From Nocardioides kongjuensis (GTDB lineage Bacteria > Actinomycetota > Actinomycetes > Propionibacteriales > Nocardioidaceae), in NCBI RefSeq assembly GCF_013409625.1, contig NZ_JACCBF010000001.1, positions 62,001 through 126,000 of the forward strand: a stretch of DNA of 64,000 bases, in the 5' to 3' direction. The notes beneath the pieces were generated by a model. It was not told the origin of the DNA. It made no database searches and worked only from the letters and a program-made list of their open reading frames with translations. The position numbers and the translations under genes are program-made. Below, piece by piece: positions 55,133 through 63,193 of this stretch (positions within the stretch are counted from its first letter, which is position 1; each line of letters begins with the position of its first letter).

Positions 55133-55432
55133 ATGTCTCAACTCACCCGCGACGAGGTGGCCCACCTGGCCGACCTCGCCCGGATCGACCTCGACGACGC
55201 CGAGCTGGACCACCTGGCGCCCCAGCTCAACGTGATCCTCGAGGCGGTCGCGTCCATCAGCGGTGTCGCCGGCGACGACGTGCCGCCGACCTCCCACCCG
55301 ATCCCGCTCACCAACGTCTTCCGTGAGGACGTGGTCCGCCCGAGCCTGAGCGCCGAGCAGGCGCTGTCCGGCGCGCCGGCGGTCGAGGAGCAGCGGTTCC
55401 GGGTCCCGCGGATCCTGGGGGACGAGCAGTGA
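55133..55432 (+). CDS. gatC: Aspartyl/glutamyl-tRNA amidotransferase subunit C
   Basis: A 99-residue GatC with the typical [15 protein letters not shown] start and the [10 protein letters not shown]-terminal segment that wraps around GatA. It opens the gatCAB operon and its stop overlaps gatA as GTGA. With GatA and GatB it converts Glu-tRNA(Gln), and often Asp-tRNA(Asn), to the amide forms. Confidence 0.96.
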   Translation: MSQLTRDEVAHLADLARIDLDDAELDHLAPQLNVILEAVASISGVAGDDVPPTSHPIPLTNVFREDVVRPSLSAEQALSGAPAVEEQRFRVPRILGDEQ

Positions 55433-56955
55433 GCGAGCTGATCACCAAGACCGCCGCCGAGCTGGCTGATGCGCTGGCCGCCGGCGAGACCACGTCCGTC
55501 GAGGTCACCCAGGCCCACCTCGACCGGATCGCCGCCGTCGACGGCTCGGCCGAGGCCGGCGTCCACGCGTTCCTCCACGTCGACGCCGAGGGCGCGCTCG
55601 CCCAGGCAGCCGAGTCCGACGCCCGCCGCGCGGCAGGGGAGACCCGGCACCTGCTCGACGGCGTCCCGATCGCGGTCAAGGACGTGCTGGCCACTGAGGG
55701 CCTGCCCACCACCTGCGGCTCGAAGATCCTCGAGGGGTGGGTACCGCCGTACGACGCCACCGTCGTGCGCCGCATCAAGGACGCCGGTCTGCCGATCCTC
55801 GGCAAGACCAACATGGACGAGTTCGCCATGGGCTCCTCGACCGAGCACTCGGCGTACGGTCCGACCCGCAACCCGTGGGACCAGACCCGGATCCCCGGCG
55901 GCTCCGGCGGCGGCTCCGCCGCGGCCGTCGCGGCCTACGAGGCCCCGCTGGCGCTCGGCACCGACACCGGCGGCTCGATCCGCCAGCCCGGCGCCGTCAC
56001 CGGCACGGTCGGCGTCAAGCCGACCTACGGCGGCGTCTCGCGCTACGGCCTGGTCGCGCTCGCCAACAGCCTCGACCAGGTCGGGCCGGTCACCCGGACG
56101 GTCCTCGACTCGGCGCTGCTGCACGAGCTGATCGGCGGGCACGACCCGCTCGACTCGACCTCGGTCGACGTCCCTGTCGGCAGCTTCGTCGAGGCGGCGC
56201 GCCAGGGCGCCACCGGTGACCTCGCCGGGCTGCGCGTCGGCGTGATCAAGGAGCTCGCCGGCGACGGCTGGCAGCCCGGCGTCATGCAGCGCTTCGCCGA
56301 GACCGTCGACCTGCTCGAGGAGCTGGGCGCCGAGGTCACCGAGGTGTCCTGCCCGACTTTCGTGCACGCGATGGCGACCTACTACCTGATCCTGCCGGCG
56401 GAGTGCTCCTCCAACCTCGCCAAGTTCGACGCCATGCGCTACGGCCTGCGCGTCGTGCCCGAGGGAGACCCGAGCGCCGAGGCGGTCATGAAGGCGACCC
56501 GCGACGCCGGCTTCGGCGACGAGGTCAAGCGCCGGATCATGATCGGCACCTACGCCCTGTCGAGCGGCTACTACGACGCCTACTACGGCCAGGCGCAGAA
56601 GGTCCGCACGCTCATCTCGCGCGACTTCGCGGCCGCCTTCGAGAACGTTGACGTGCTGGTCTCGCCGACCTCGCCGACCACGGCGTTCCCGCTGGGCGAC
56701 AAGCTCGACGACCCGCTGGCGATGTACCTGCAGGACCTCGCCACGATCCCGGCCAACCTGGCCGGCGTACCCGGCATCTCGGTCCCCGCCGGCCTCGCCG
56801 ACGAGGACGGCCTGCCGGTCGGCTTCCAGGTGCTGGCGCCGGCGCTCGCCGACGACCGGCTCTACCGCGTCGGCGCTGCCGTCGAGGCGGCCCTGACCTC
56901 CCGCTGGGGCGGTCCGATCCTTGCCAAGGCTCCGACCCTGGAGGTGTCTCGATGA
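55429..56955 (+). CDS. gatA: Aspartyl/glutamyl-tRNA amidotransferase subunit A
   Basis: A 508-residue amidase-signature protein. The catalytic triad is visible as Lys84 (P-I-A-V-K-D), Ser159 (P-G-G-S-G-G-G-S) and Ser183 (D-T-G-G-S-I-R), with the same spacings as in known GatA enzymes (75 and 24 residues). It releases ammonia from glutamine for GatB. Its stop overlaps the gatB start (ATGA). Confidence 0.97.
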   Translation: MSELITKTAAELADALAAGETTSVEVTQAHLDRIAAVDGSAEAGVHAFLHVDAEGALAQAAESDARRAAGETRHLLDGVPIAVKDVLATEGLPTTCGSKILEGWVPPYDATVVRRIKDAGLPILGKTNMDEFAMGSSTEHSAYGPTRNPWDQTRIPGGSGGGSAAAVAAYEAPLALGTDTGGSIRQPGAVTGTVGVKPTYGGVSRYGLVALANSLDQVGPVTRTVLDSALLHELIGGHDPLDSTSVDVPVGSFVEAARQGATGDLAGLRVGVIKELAGDGWQPGVMQRFAETVDLLEELGAEVTEVSCPTFVHAMATYYLILPAECSSNLAKFDAMRYGLRVVPEGDPSAEAVMKATRDAGFGDEVKRRIMIGTYALSSGYYDAYYGQAQKVRTLISRDFAAAFENVDVLVSPTSPTTAFPLGDKLDDPLAMYLQDLATIPANLAGVPGISVPAGLADEDGLPVGFQVLAPALADDRLYRVGAAVEAALTSRWGGPILAKAPTLEVSR

Positions 56956-58445
56956 CCGAGGTTCTCGTTCCCTTCGACGAGGTCATCGCGAAGTACGACC
57001 CCGCCCTCGGCCTCGAGGTGCACGTCGAGCTCAACACGAACACGAAGATGTTCTGCGGCTGCCCGGCCGTCTTCGGCGGCGAGCCCAACACCCAGGTCTG
57101 CCCGACCTGCCTGGGCCTGCCCGGCGCGATGCCGGTCGTCAACGGCAAGGCCGTCGAGTCGGCGATCCGGATCGGCCTGGCGCTGAACTGCTCGATCGCC
57201 GAGTGGTGCCGGTTCGCGCGGAAGAACTACTTCTACCCGGACATGCCGAAGAACTTCCAGACCTCCCAGTACGACGAGCCGATCGCCTTCGACGGCTGGC
57301 TCGACGTCGAGGTCGAGGGGGAGACCTTCCGGGTCGAGATCGAGCGCGCCCACATGGAGGAGGACACCGGCAAGTCCACCCACGTCGGTGGCGCGACCGG
57401 CCGGATCCACGGCGCCGACTACTCGCTGGTCGACTACAACCGTGCCGGCATCCCCCTGATCGAGATCGTCACCCGCCCGATCCTGGTGCCGGCCGAGAAG
57501 GCTCCGGCCGTGGCCCGCGCGTACGTCGGGCAGCTCCGCGACCTGATCCTCGCCCTCGGCGTCTCCGACGCCCGGATGGACCAGGGCTCGATCCGCGCCG
57601 ACGTGAACCTGTCGCTCGCGCCGAAGGGTGCCGACAAGCTCGGGACGCGCTCGGAGACCAAGAACGTCAACTCGCTGCGCTCGGTCGAGCGCGCGGTCCG
57701 CTACGAGATGTCGCGTCACGCCGGCATCCTCGACGCGGGCGGCTCGGTGCTGCAGGAGACGCGGCACTTCCACGAGGACACCGGTACGACGTCCTCGGGC
57801 CGCGAGAAGTCCGACGCCGAGGACTACCGCTACTTCCCCGAGCCCGACCTGGTGCCCGTGGCACCCTCGCGCGAGTGGGTCGAGGAGCTGCGCGGCACGC
57901 TGCCCGAGAACCCGACCCAGAAGCGGGCCCGGCTCCAGGAGGAGTACGGCTTCTCCGACCTGGAGATGCGTGACGTCTGGGCGGCCGGCGCGCTGCCGCT
58001 GATCGAGGCCACCGTCGCCGAGGGCACCGCCCCGCAGTCGGCGCGCAAGTGGTGGGTCGCCGAGCTGCTGCGCCGCGCCAACGACGCCGGCGTCGAGCTG
58101 GCCGAGGTCGGCGTGACCCCGAAGCAGGTCGCCGAGGTGCAGGCCCTGGTCGACGCCAAGACGATCAACGACAAGCTGGCCCGCCAGGTCTTCGACGGCC
58201 TCATCGCCGGCGAGGGCACGGCTGCCGAAGTCATCGAGAAGCGCGGCCTCGCGCTCGTGTCCGACGACGGTCCGCTGATCGCAGCCATCGACGACGCGCT
58301 CGCCGCCCAGCCCGACATCGCCGAGAAGATCCGGGGTGGCAACCACGCCGCCGCCGGCGCGGTCATCGGTGCGGTCATGAAGGCGACCCGGGGCCAGGCC
58401 GACGCCGCCCGAGTGCGCGAGCTGATCCTCGAGAAGCTCGCCTGA
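56952..58445 (+). CDS. gatB: Aspartyl/glutamyl-tRNA amidotransferase subunit B
   Basis: A 497-residue GatB. It has the N-terminal [19 protein letters not shown], with the zinc Cys pair completed by C-P-T-C-L-G-L-P-G, the kinase-like core, and the C-terminal helical/YqeY domain that binds the tRNA elbow. It phosphorylates and amidates the mischarged tRNA using ammonia from GatA. A terminator follows. Confidence 0.97.
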   Translation: MTEVLVPFDEVIAKYDPALGLEVHVELNTNTKMFCGCPAVFGGEPNTQVCPTCLGLPGAMPVVNGKAVESAIRIGLALNCSIAEWCRFARKNYFYPDMPKNFQTSQYDEPIAFDGWLDVEVEGETFRVEIERAHMEEDTGKSTHVGGATGRIHGADYSLVDYNRAGIPLIEIVTRPILVPAEKAPAVARAYVGQLRDLILALGVSDARMDQGSIRADVNLSLAPKGADKLGTRSETKNVNSLRSVERAVRYEMSRHAGILDAGGSVLQETRHFHEDTGTTSSGREKSDAEDYRYFPEPDLVPVAPSREWVEELRGTLPENPTQKRARLQEEYGFSDLEMRDVWAAGALPLIEATVAEGTAPQSARKWWVAELLRRANDAGVELAEVGVTPKQVAEVQALVDAKTINDKLARQVFDGLIAGEGTAAEVIEKRGLALVSDDGPLIAAIDDALAAQPDIAEKIRGGNHAAAGAVIGAVMKATRGQADAARVRELILEKLA

Positions 58446-58457
58446 GCCCACCGCTGC

Positions 58458-58498
58458 GGAGCCGCCCGTCCCCGGATGAACCGGGGGCAGGCGGCTCC
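58458..58498. terminator. Terminator between gatB and the convergent gene
   Basis: A long hairpin of 9 bp plus, after one mismatch, 8 bp (arms 58458-58475 and 58481-58498) with loop ATGAA lies between the gatB stop and the minus-strand gene ending at 58512. It can act in both directions. Confidence 0.7.
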
Positions 58499-58511
58499 GG
58501 TGCTGTCCGGG

Positions 58512-59341
58512 TCACGCCGCCAGGCCGGCGTAGGTGTCGCGGAGGACCGCGCGCACCAGGTCGGGGTGATGCATCACCTGGGGCCAGGTGAACCGGAGCA
58601 CCCGCCAGCCGGTGGCGGCCAGAGCGTTGTAGCGCTCGCAATCCGTCTCGAACGCGTGCTTCTCCCTGCCGTGGAACTCCCAGGACTCCGCCTCGAGGAC
58701 AACGCCGGCCAGCGGGTCGACCAGGTCGGGGTGCAGCACGAGCCCTCGCGCGTGGATCTCGAACTGCGGCACCACGGGTACCCCCGCCTCGATGGCGATC
58801 GCCCTCAGCGCCGACTCGAACGGGTTGGCCGCGACCTTCGTCGCATGCAGCAGGACCGCACGGTCACGCCCGGAGGCCGCGGCCTGCAGGTCGTCGTACG
58901 TCATCGCGTCGTGGCGCAGGGCCGAGTCGGCCACGGCCAGCGCATCCGCGAACGGAAGGTGGCGGGCACACTGCAGGACGGTCGCGAGTGGGCTGGTGGC
59001 CCAGCCCTCGGTCGTGGTGCCACGGGGGAGGCGATGCACGTCTGCCGCCCCGACCCGGGCAGCGGTCGCCCGTGGGGTACGCCGACCTGCGGTCGCCGGG
59101 GCGGCATCCGGACCTCCCACCCCCAGTGCAGGGCGGCGCTGAGGAGCGTGACGTGACCGCCGACCAGCACGGCCGCGCGTCGGGCCTGGTCCGCGACCGG
59201 CAGCGCGTAGCGACCGTGACCCGCCTGGAGGATCGCGCGTCCCTGCACGGCGGTCCGCAGACGCCGGCGCGAGGTGAGCAGGAGCAGGTCGCGCGCCGCG
59301 GCGATGCCGCCCAACCGCTCGAGAGCCTCCACCGTGTCCAC
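58512..59341 (-). pseudogene. Frameshifted AbiEi/DUF559-type protein gene
   Basis: Two reading frames together give one actinobacterial protein of about 276 residues. The first, from a GTG at 59341 with a good ribosome site, codes the N-terminal part (V-D-T-V-E-A-L-E-R-L-G-G, S-A-A-L-H-W-G-W-E-V-R-M-P-P). The second carries the rest to 58512 (A-A-D-V-H-R-L, a PD-(D/E)xK-like DUF559 domain with E-A-E-S-W-E-F-H and G-W-R-V-L-R-F-T-W-P-Q-V). The switch lies near 59050-59075 in a run of C and G. It may be a real mutation or a sequencing error. Confidence 0.7.
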
Positions 59342-59505
59342 CCCCTCAGCCTCTCCCGATGGCCGGGCGGCTGCACCCGGCCCTCCACAGGCCAGGTCGC
59401 GCAGCGATCGGGCGCCGACACGCCGATCGGCCGGCATGTCGCAATGCTCCCAAGGCATCGAATGGCCGGTGACGGGCGGATGAGGGCGCGGGGTCGCAGC
59501 GGAGG

Positions 59506-59706
59506 TACGCTGACCCGGTTACATCGAGAACACGCCCGTGGTGGGGGAAGCCGGTCGAATCCCGGCGCTGACCCGCAACCGTGGACCGCCCCTCGGGGAG
59601 CGGTGAGCCGGAGCACCCGACGCGGCGCGTCCTGACACAACGCTGTCGCGGAGAGCAGCGGGTCAGCGGCACAGGACTTCTGGGCCCGCCCGTCGGCTGC
59701 AGCGGG
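59506..59706 (+). promoter_or_regulatory. Cobalamin riboswitch
   Basis: The 375-bp gap before the barrel-protein gene holds a B12 aptamer. Conserved parts in order: GGGGGAAGCCGGT (59543-59555), the paired GCCGG/CCGGC arm, GCTGACCCGCAACCGT (59567-59582) and AGCCGGAGCACCCGAC (59606-59621). CGCTGACCCG occurs at 59508-59517 and again in the core (59566-59575); both copies are exact complements of CGGGTCAGCG at 59659-59668. A last hairpin (CCCGC 59685-59689 with GCGGG 59702-59706) covers part of the ribosome site, so translation is probably shut off when B12 is bound. TACGCT at 59506 may be the -10 box. The stretch 59342-59505 shows nothing I can name. Confidence 0.88.
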
Positions 59707-59716
59707 AAGGCACCAC

Positions 59717-61219
59717 ATGTCCACCTCCCTGTTCGTACGCCGGGCGGTCGCTGCCGTCGCCGGTACTGCCGTTGTCGCCGGTGGGTTGATGGCCGTCGCG
59801 CCGGCTCCGGCCGCGCACGCGGTCCCGGCCGCGCCCAACGCCGAGGCGAGTGCCGCCGCGGCATGGCTCAGCGATGCGATCGGCGGTGACGGCCTGATCC
59901 CTGGTGGCGGGGTTGGTGGCTTCTTCTACGGCGCCAATCTCGACTTCGGCATCAGCCTCGCCGCGACCGGTCAGGCGCCGTCCGCCGCATTGACCAAGAT
60001 CACCGACGGCATCGACGCCACCGTTGCAGACTACGTCGGCGACATCAATGCCGCGGCGAACGCAGGCAAGGTCGCCCACGCGGCCTACTTCTACGCCGTG
60101 ACCGGCGGCAACGCCTCTGACGCGGGCGACGATCACCTTGACCTCGCTGCGGCGCTGGCCGCCCAGGTCGACGACACGACGGGCCAGCTCGGCAGCACCA
60201 ACACCGTCTACAACCAGGTGTGGGCGGTCTTCGCGCTGAAGGCGATCGACAGCAACGAGGCCGCGAAGGCTCGCGACTTCCTCGTCGCTCAGCGCGGTCC
60301 CGCTGCCACCGACGGTTGGGGCTATGACGCCGGTGTCTGGACGAATGACGTTGACGCCACGTCCTGGGCCCTGCAGGCACTCGCGCCGTGGCAGTCCGAC
60401 ACCACCGTCAAGGCCGCGATTGACGCCGGAGCGACCTACCTGCGCTCGACGCAGAAGCCGAGCGGCGGGATCGATGCGGGCTTCCTGGGGGTGAACGCCA
60501 ACAGCACGGGGCTTGCCGCGTACGCGTTCGGCCTCACAGGACGTACGACCGAGGCCTCTGCTGCCGCATCGTGGGTAGCGGCCCACCAGTCCGTCGCTCT
60601 CGCGGGCTGTGGCGTGCCCGGGCCGAATGCCGGTGCCATCGCCTATGACGACCTCGCGTTCGCCGGCGGCGTGACCGCGGACGAGGTCGACCAGGCCGGG
60701 CCTGCGACCGCGCAGGCCCTGGAGGGCCTGGCCTACCTCCCGGCGGCCCAGCCGAGCCTCCCGAAGTTCGCCGATGCCGGTACGACGAACAGCCTTCCGC
60801 TCCAGGGGGCGCGCACCGGTCAGCAGGTCTGCGTCACCGGGCTCGGCGCCCCGCAGCAGTTGACCGCCCCGGCCTCCGCCACCTACGCAGCGCCGGCGGG
60901 CACTGCCGACCACCCGGTCACGCTGACCTTCCTCGGAGGCAGCACCACGACGACCCTCAAGGCCCTCGACGCCACCAGGCTCAAGGTCAAGGTCGCCACC
61001 AAGCTCAAGGCGAACAAGAAGGCCACGATCAAGGTCAAGGGTCTCGCCGCCGGCGAGAGCGTGAGCGTGAAGATCGGCAAGAAGACCGCCACCGGCACCG
61101 CGAACGCCAACGGCGTCGCCAAGGTGAGGATCAAGGTGAAGAAGAAGGGCAAGGCCAAGGTCAAGGTGGTCGGTCAGTTCCCCGACCGCAAGGGCAAGGC
61201 CACCACCCGGGTCGTGTGA
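59717..61219 (+). CDS. Secreted alpha/alpha-barrel (prenyltransferase-repeat) protein, candidate B12-binding alpha domain
   Basis: A 500-residue protein with a signal peptide (about 1-35, A-H-A). An alpha/alpha barrel (about 40-370) is built of prenyltransferase/squalene-cyclase-type repeats, each a helix pair with a Gly-rich turn (L-I-P-G-G-G-V-G-G-F-F, D-G-W-G-Y-D-A-G-V-W, S-G-G-I-D-A-G-F). A very Lys-rich Ig-like C-terminal domain (about 400-500) follows, without membrane helix. Catalytic DxDD and zinc ligands of true enzymes are absent. The ATG follows GGGAAGG. The cobalamin riboswitch and the ECF genes downstream suggest B12 capture, as by the alpha domain of intrinsic factor. Confidence 0.82.
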   Translation: MSTSLFVRRAVAAVAGTAVVAGGLMAVAPAPAAHAVPAAPNAEASAAAAWLSDAIGGDGLIPGGGVGGFFYGANLDFGISLAATGQAPSAALTKITDGIDATVADYVGDINAAANAGKVAHAAYFYAVTGGNASDAGDDHLDLAAALAAQVDDTTGQLGSTNTVYNQVWAVFALKAIDSNEAAKARDFLVAQRGPAATDGWGYDAGVWTNDVDATSWALQALAPWQSDTTVKAAIDAGATYLRSTQKPSGGIDAGFLGVNANSTGLAAYAFGLTGRTTEASAAASWVAAHQSVALAGCGVPGPNAGAIAYDDLAFAGGVTADEVDQAGPATAQALEGLAYLPAAQPSLPKFADAGTTNSLPLQGARTGQQVCVTGLGAPQQLTAPASATYAAPAGTADHPVTLTFLGGSTTTTLKALDATRLKVKVATKLKANKKATIKVKGLAAGESVSVKIGKKTATGTANANGVAKVRIKVKKKGKAKVKVVGQFPDRKGKATTRVV

Positions 61220-62079
61220 TGACCTCCAGCAGCACCCTGCGCACTGCAGCCGCGACGATCCTCGTCGCGGCTGCCGTCGTGCTGCTCCCGCAGGCGTCGG
61301 CGTCGGCGGCGGCCTGTGGCGGCAGCACGGGCATCACCGTCGTGGTCGACTCCAACCAGCTCGGCGCCGGCATCAGCGCGGGCTGCGACGCGGACGGCGG
61401 CACCGCGGCGAACAACTTCGCCGACGCTGGTTACCAGCTCGAGTACAGCCAGGCAGCGGGCATGAGCGGCTTCGTCTGCAAGATCAACGGCAACCCGGCC
61501 AACGGCGACTGCACGGAGACCGACGCCTACTGGAGCCTGTGGTGGTCCGACGGGAAGTCGGGCACCTGGACGTACGCCGCCCGCGGAGTGGGGAGCCTGC
61601 GCGTTCCCGACGGCGGGTACGTCGCCTTCGCGTGGCACCAGGGCAATGGCCAGGCCGCGCCTCCCGACGTCGCGCCGACCCCGCGGGTCCAGGAGGCCAA
61701 GCCGACGCCCGCACCCAGCCCGACCAGGTCCACGAAGCCGAAGCCGTCGGCGAAGCCCACGCCCAAGCCGACCCCGAAGCCCTCGGCCAGTGCGACCTCG
61801 GCGACCCCGAGCGCCAGCGCCACCCCGAGCGCCTCGGCGTCCACGGCGACGCCGACCGCGACTCCGACGGACGCGACTCCGAGCGACACCCCGAGCCAGA
61901 CCACGACCACCGGTCTGCCGTCGATCGACGAGATCACCGACGGCCCCGAGGCGACGTCCGCGGACGTGGACGGCGAGAACGACGGCGGCGGGTTCCCCGC
62001 GTGGCTGGGGATCGGGCTGGTCGTGGTGGTGCTGGGGGCGGCGGGCGCCGTACCCCTGATCCGTCGACGCAGGGCCTGA
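61219..62079 (+). CDS. Secreted, C-terminally anchored DUF4430-like (transcobalamin beta-domain-like) protein
   Basis: A 286-residue protein. A signal peptide (about 1-29) is followed by a small beta-domain (about 32-145) with four or more Cys, K-I-N-G-N-P-A-N-G-D-C, Y-W-S-L-W-W-S-D-G-K-S-G-T-W-T-Y and G-S-L-R-V-P-D-G-G-Y-V-A-F-A-W, the pattern of DUF4430/transcobalamin C-terminal domains. Then come a Pro/Lys/Ser/Thr linker of about 85 residues, an acidic stretch, one membrane helix (about 262-280) and R-R-R-R. The ATG overlaps the barrel gene's stop (TGATG). It probably closes over B12 with the barrel protein at the cell surface. Confidence 0.8.
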   Translation: MTSSSTLRTAAATILVAAAVVLLPQASASAAACGGSTGITVVVDSNQLGAGISAGCDADGGTAANNFADAGYQLEYSQAAGMSGFVCKINGNPANGDCTETDAYWSLWWSDGKSGTWTYAARGVGSLRVPDGGYVAFAWHQGNGQAAPPDVAPTPRVQEAKPTPAPSPTRSTKPKPSAKPTPKPTPKPSASATSATPSASATPSASASTATPTATPTDATPSDTPSQTTTTGLPSIDEITDGPEATSADVDGENDGGGFPAWLGIGLVVVVLGAAGAVPLIRRRRA

Positions 62080-62086
62080 GCGGGTC

Positions 62087-63193
62087 ATGGGCGCAGGACG
62101 GCTGGCACGGGACCTCCACCCGGTCGCGTGGTGGGTCTGGGCGGTGGGGCTGGCCGTGGCCGCCTCCTGCACGACCAACCCGTGGCTGCTGCTCGTCCTG
62201 CTCGGCGTGGTCACCCTCGTCGTGCTCACCTGCCGCTCCGACCAGCCGTGGGCGCGCTCGTTCCGGCTCTACGTCTGGCTCGGCGTCGTGGTGCTCGTCG
62301 TGCGGATCCTGTTCCGGGTGCTGCTCGGCGGCGACGTGCCGGGCCACGTCCTGTTCACGCTGCCGAGCATCCCCCTGCCCGACTGGGCGGCGGGCATCTC
62401 GCTGCTCGGGCCGTTCACCCGCGAGGAGCTGCTCGCGGCGACGTACGAGGGACTGCGCCTGGCAACCCTGCTGATCGCGGTCGGCGCCGCCAACGCGCTG
62501 GCCAACCCCAAGCGACTGATGAAGTCGCTGCCGCCGGCCCTCTACGAGATCGGTACGGCGATGACGGTGGCGATCAGCGTGGTCCCGCAGCTCGCCGACA
62601 GCGCGCGGCGGGTGCGGGCTGCGCAGCAGCTGCGCGGGGGACCGGAGGGGCGGTTCCGCCGGGTCCGGGGCGTACGACGCCTGCTGGTCCCGATCCTCGA
62701 GGACGCCTTCGACCGCTCGCTGGCACTGGCCGCCGGCATGGACGCCCGCGGCTACGGCCGCACCGGTGAGCTCACCGCCGTCCAGCGCCGCCGCACCGGA
62801 GCGCTCATCATCGGCGGCCTGGTCGGGGTGTGCGTCGGCGTCTACGCCTTCCTCGACAGCACCGCGCCGCGCCTGCTGGCGTTGCCGATGCTGGTGCTCG
62901 GGATGCTCCTCGCCCTCGGCGGCTTCGCGCTGGCGGGCCGGCGGGTGCAGCGCACGCGCTACCGCCCTGACCGCTGGCAGCTCCCGGAGCTCGTCGTCGC
63001 CGGGGCCGGGATCGCCGCAGGTGCAGGGATGTGGGCGCTCCAGCGGTGGGACACGGCCGTCGCGCACCCCGGCGTCCTGGTCCGCCCCGACGTCTCGCTG
63101 CTGGCCCTCGCGGCAGCGCTGGTCGCCGTGCTCCCGGTCTGGGCCGCGCCGCTGCCGGTCACCGCCCGACGGCGCGTGGAGGTGGTGGCCTGA
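62087..63193 (+). CDS. ecfT: ECF transporter transmembrane component T
   Basis: A 368-residue membrane protein of the EcfT (CbiQ-like) family with about seven to eight helices. It has the two cytoplasmic coupling motifs, degenerate in the first (R-R-V-R-A-A-Q-Q-L-R-G) and standard in the second (M-D-A-R-G-Y-G-R, about 220-227), which contact the ATPases. It lies 7 bp after the beta-domain gene and overlaps the ATPase start (TGATG). The substrate is inferred as cobalamin from the riboswitch; the S component is not in the window. Confidence 0.93.
   Translation: MGAGRLARDLHPVAWWVWAVGLAVAASCTTNPWLLLVLLGVVTLVVLTCRSDQPWARSFRLYVWLGVVVLVVRILFRVLLGGDVPGHVLFTLPSIPLPDWAAGISLLGPFTREELLAATYEGLRLATLLIAVGAANALANPKRLMKSLPPALYEIGTAMTVAISVVPQLADSARRVRAAQQLRGGPEGRFRRVRGVRRLLVPILEDAFDRSLALAAGMDARGYGRTGELTAVQRRRTGALIIGGLVGVCVGVYAFLDSTAPRLLALPMLVLGMLLALGGFALAGRRVQRTRYRPDRWQLPELVVAGAGIAAGAGMWALQRWDTAVAHPGVLVRPDVSLLALAAALVAVLPVWAAPLPVTARRRVEVVA

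Noticed and set aside
59717..61219. The barrel protein as a squalene-hopene cyclase or prenyltransferase
   Set aside because: It has a signal peptide, no DxDD motif and no zinc ligands, and it is controlled by a cobalamin riboswitch in front of ECF transporter genes.
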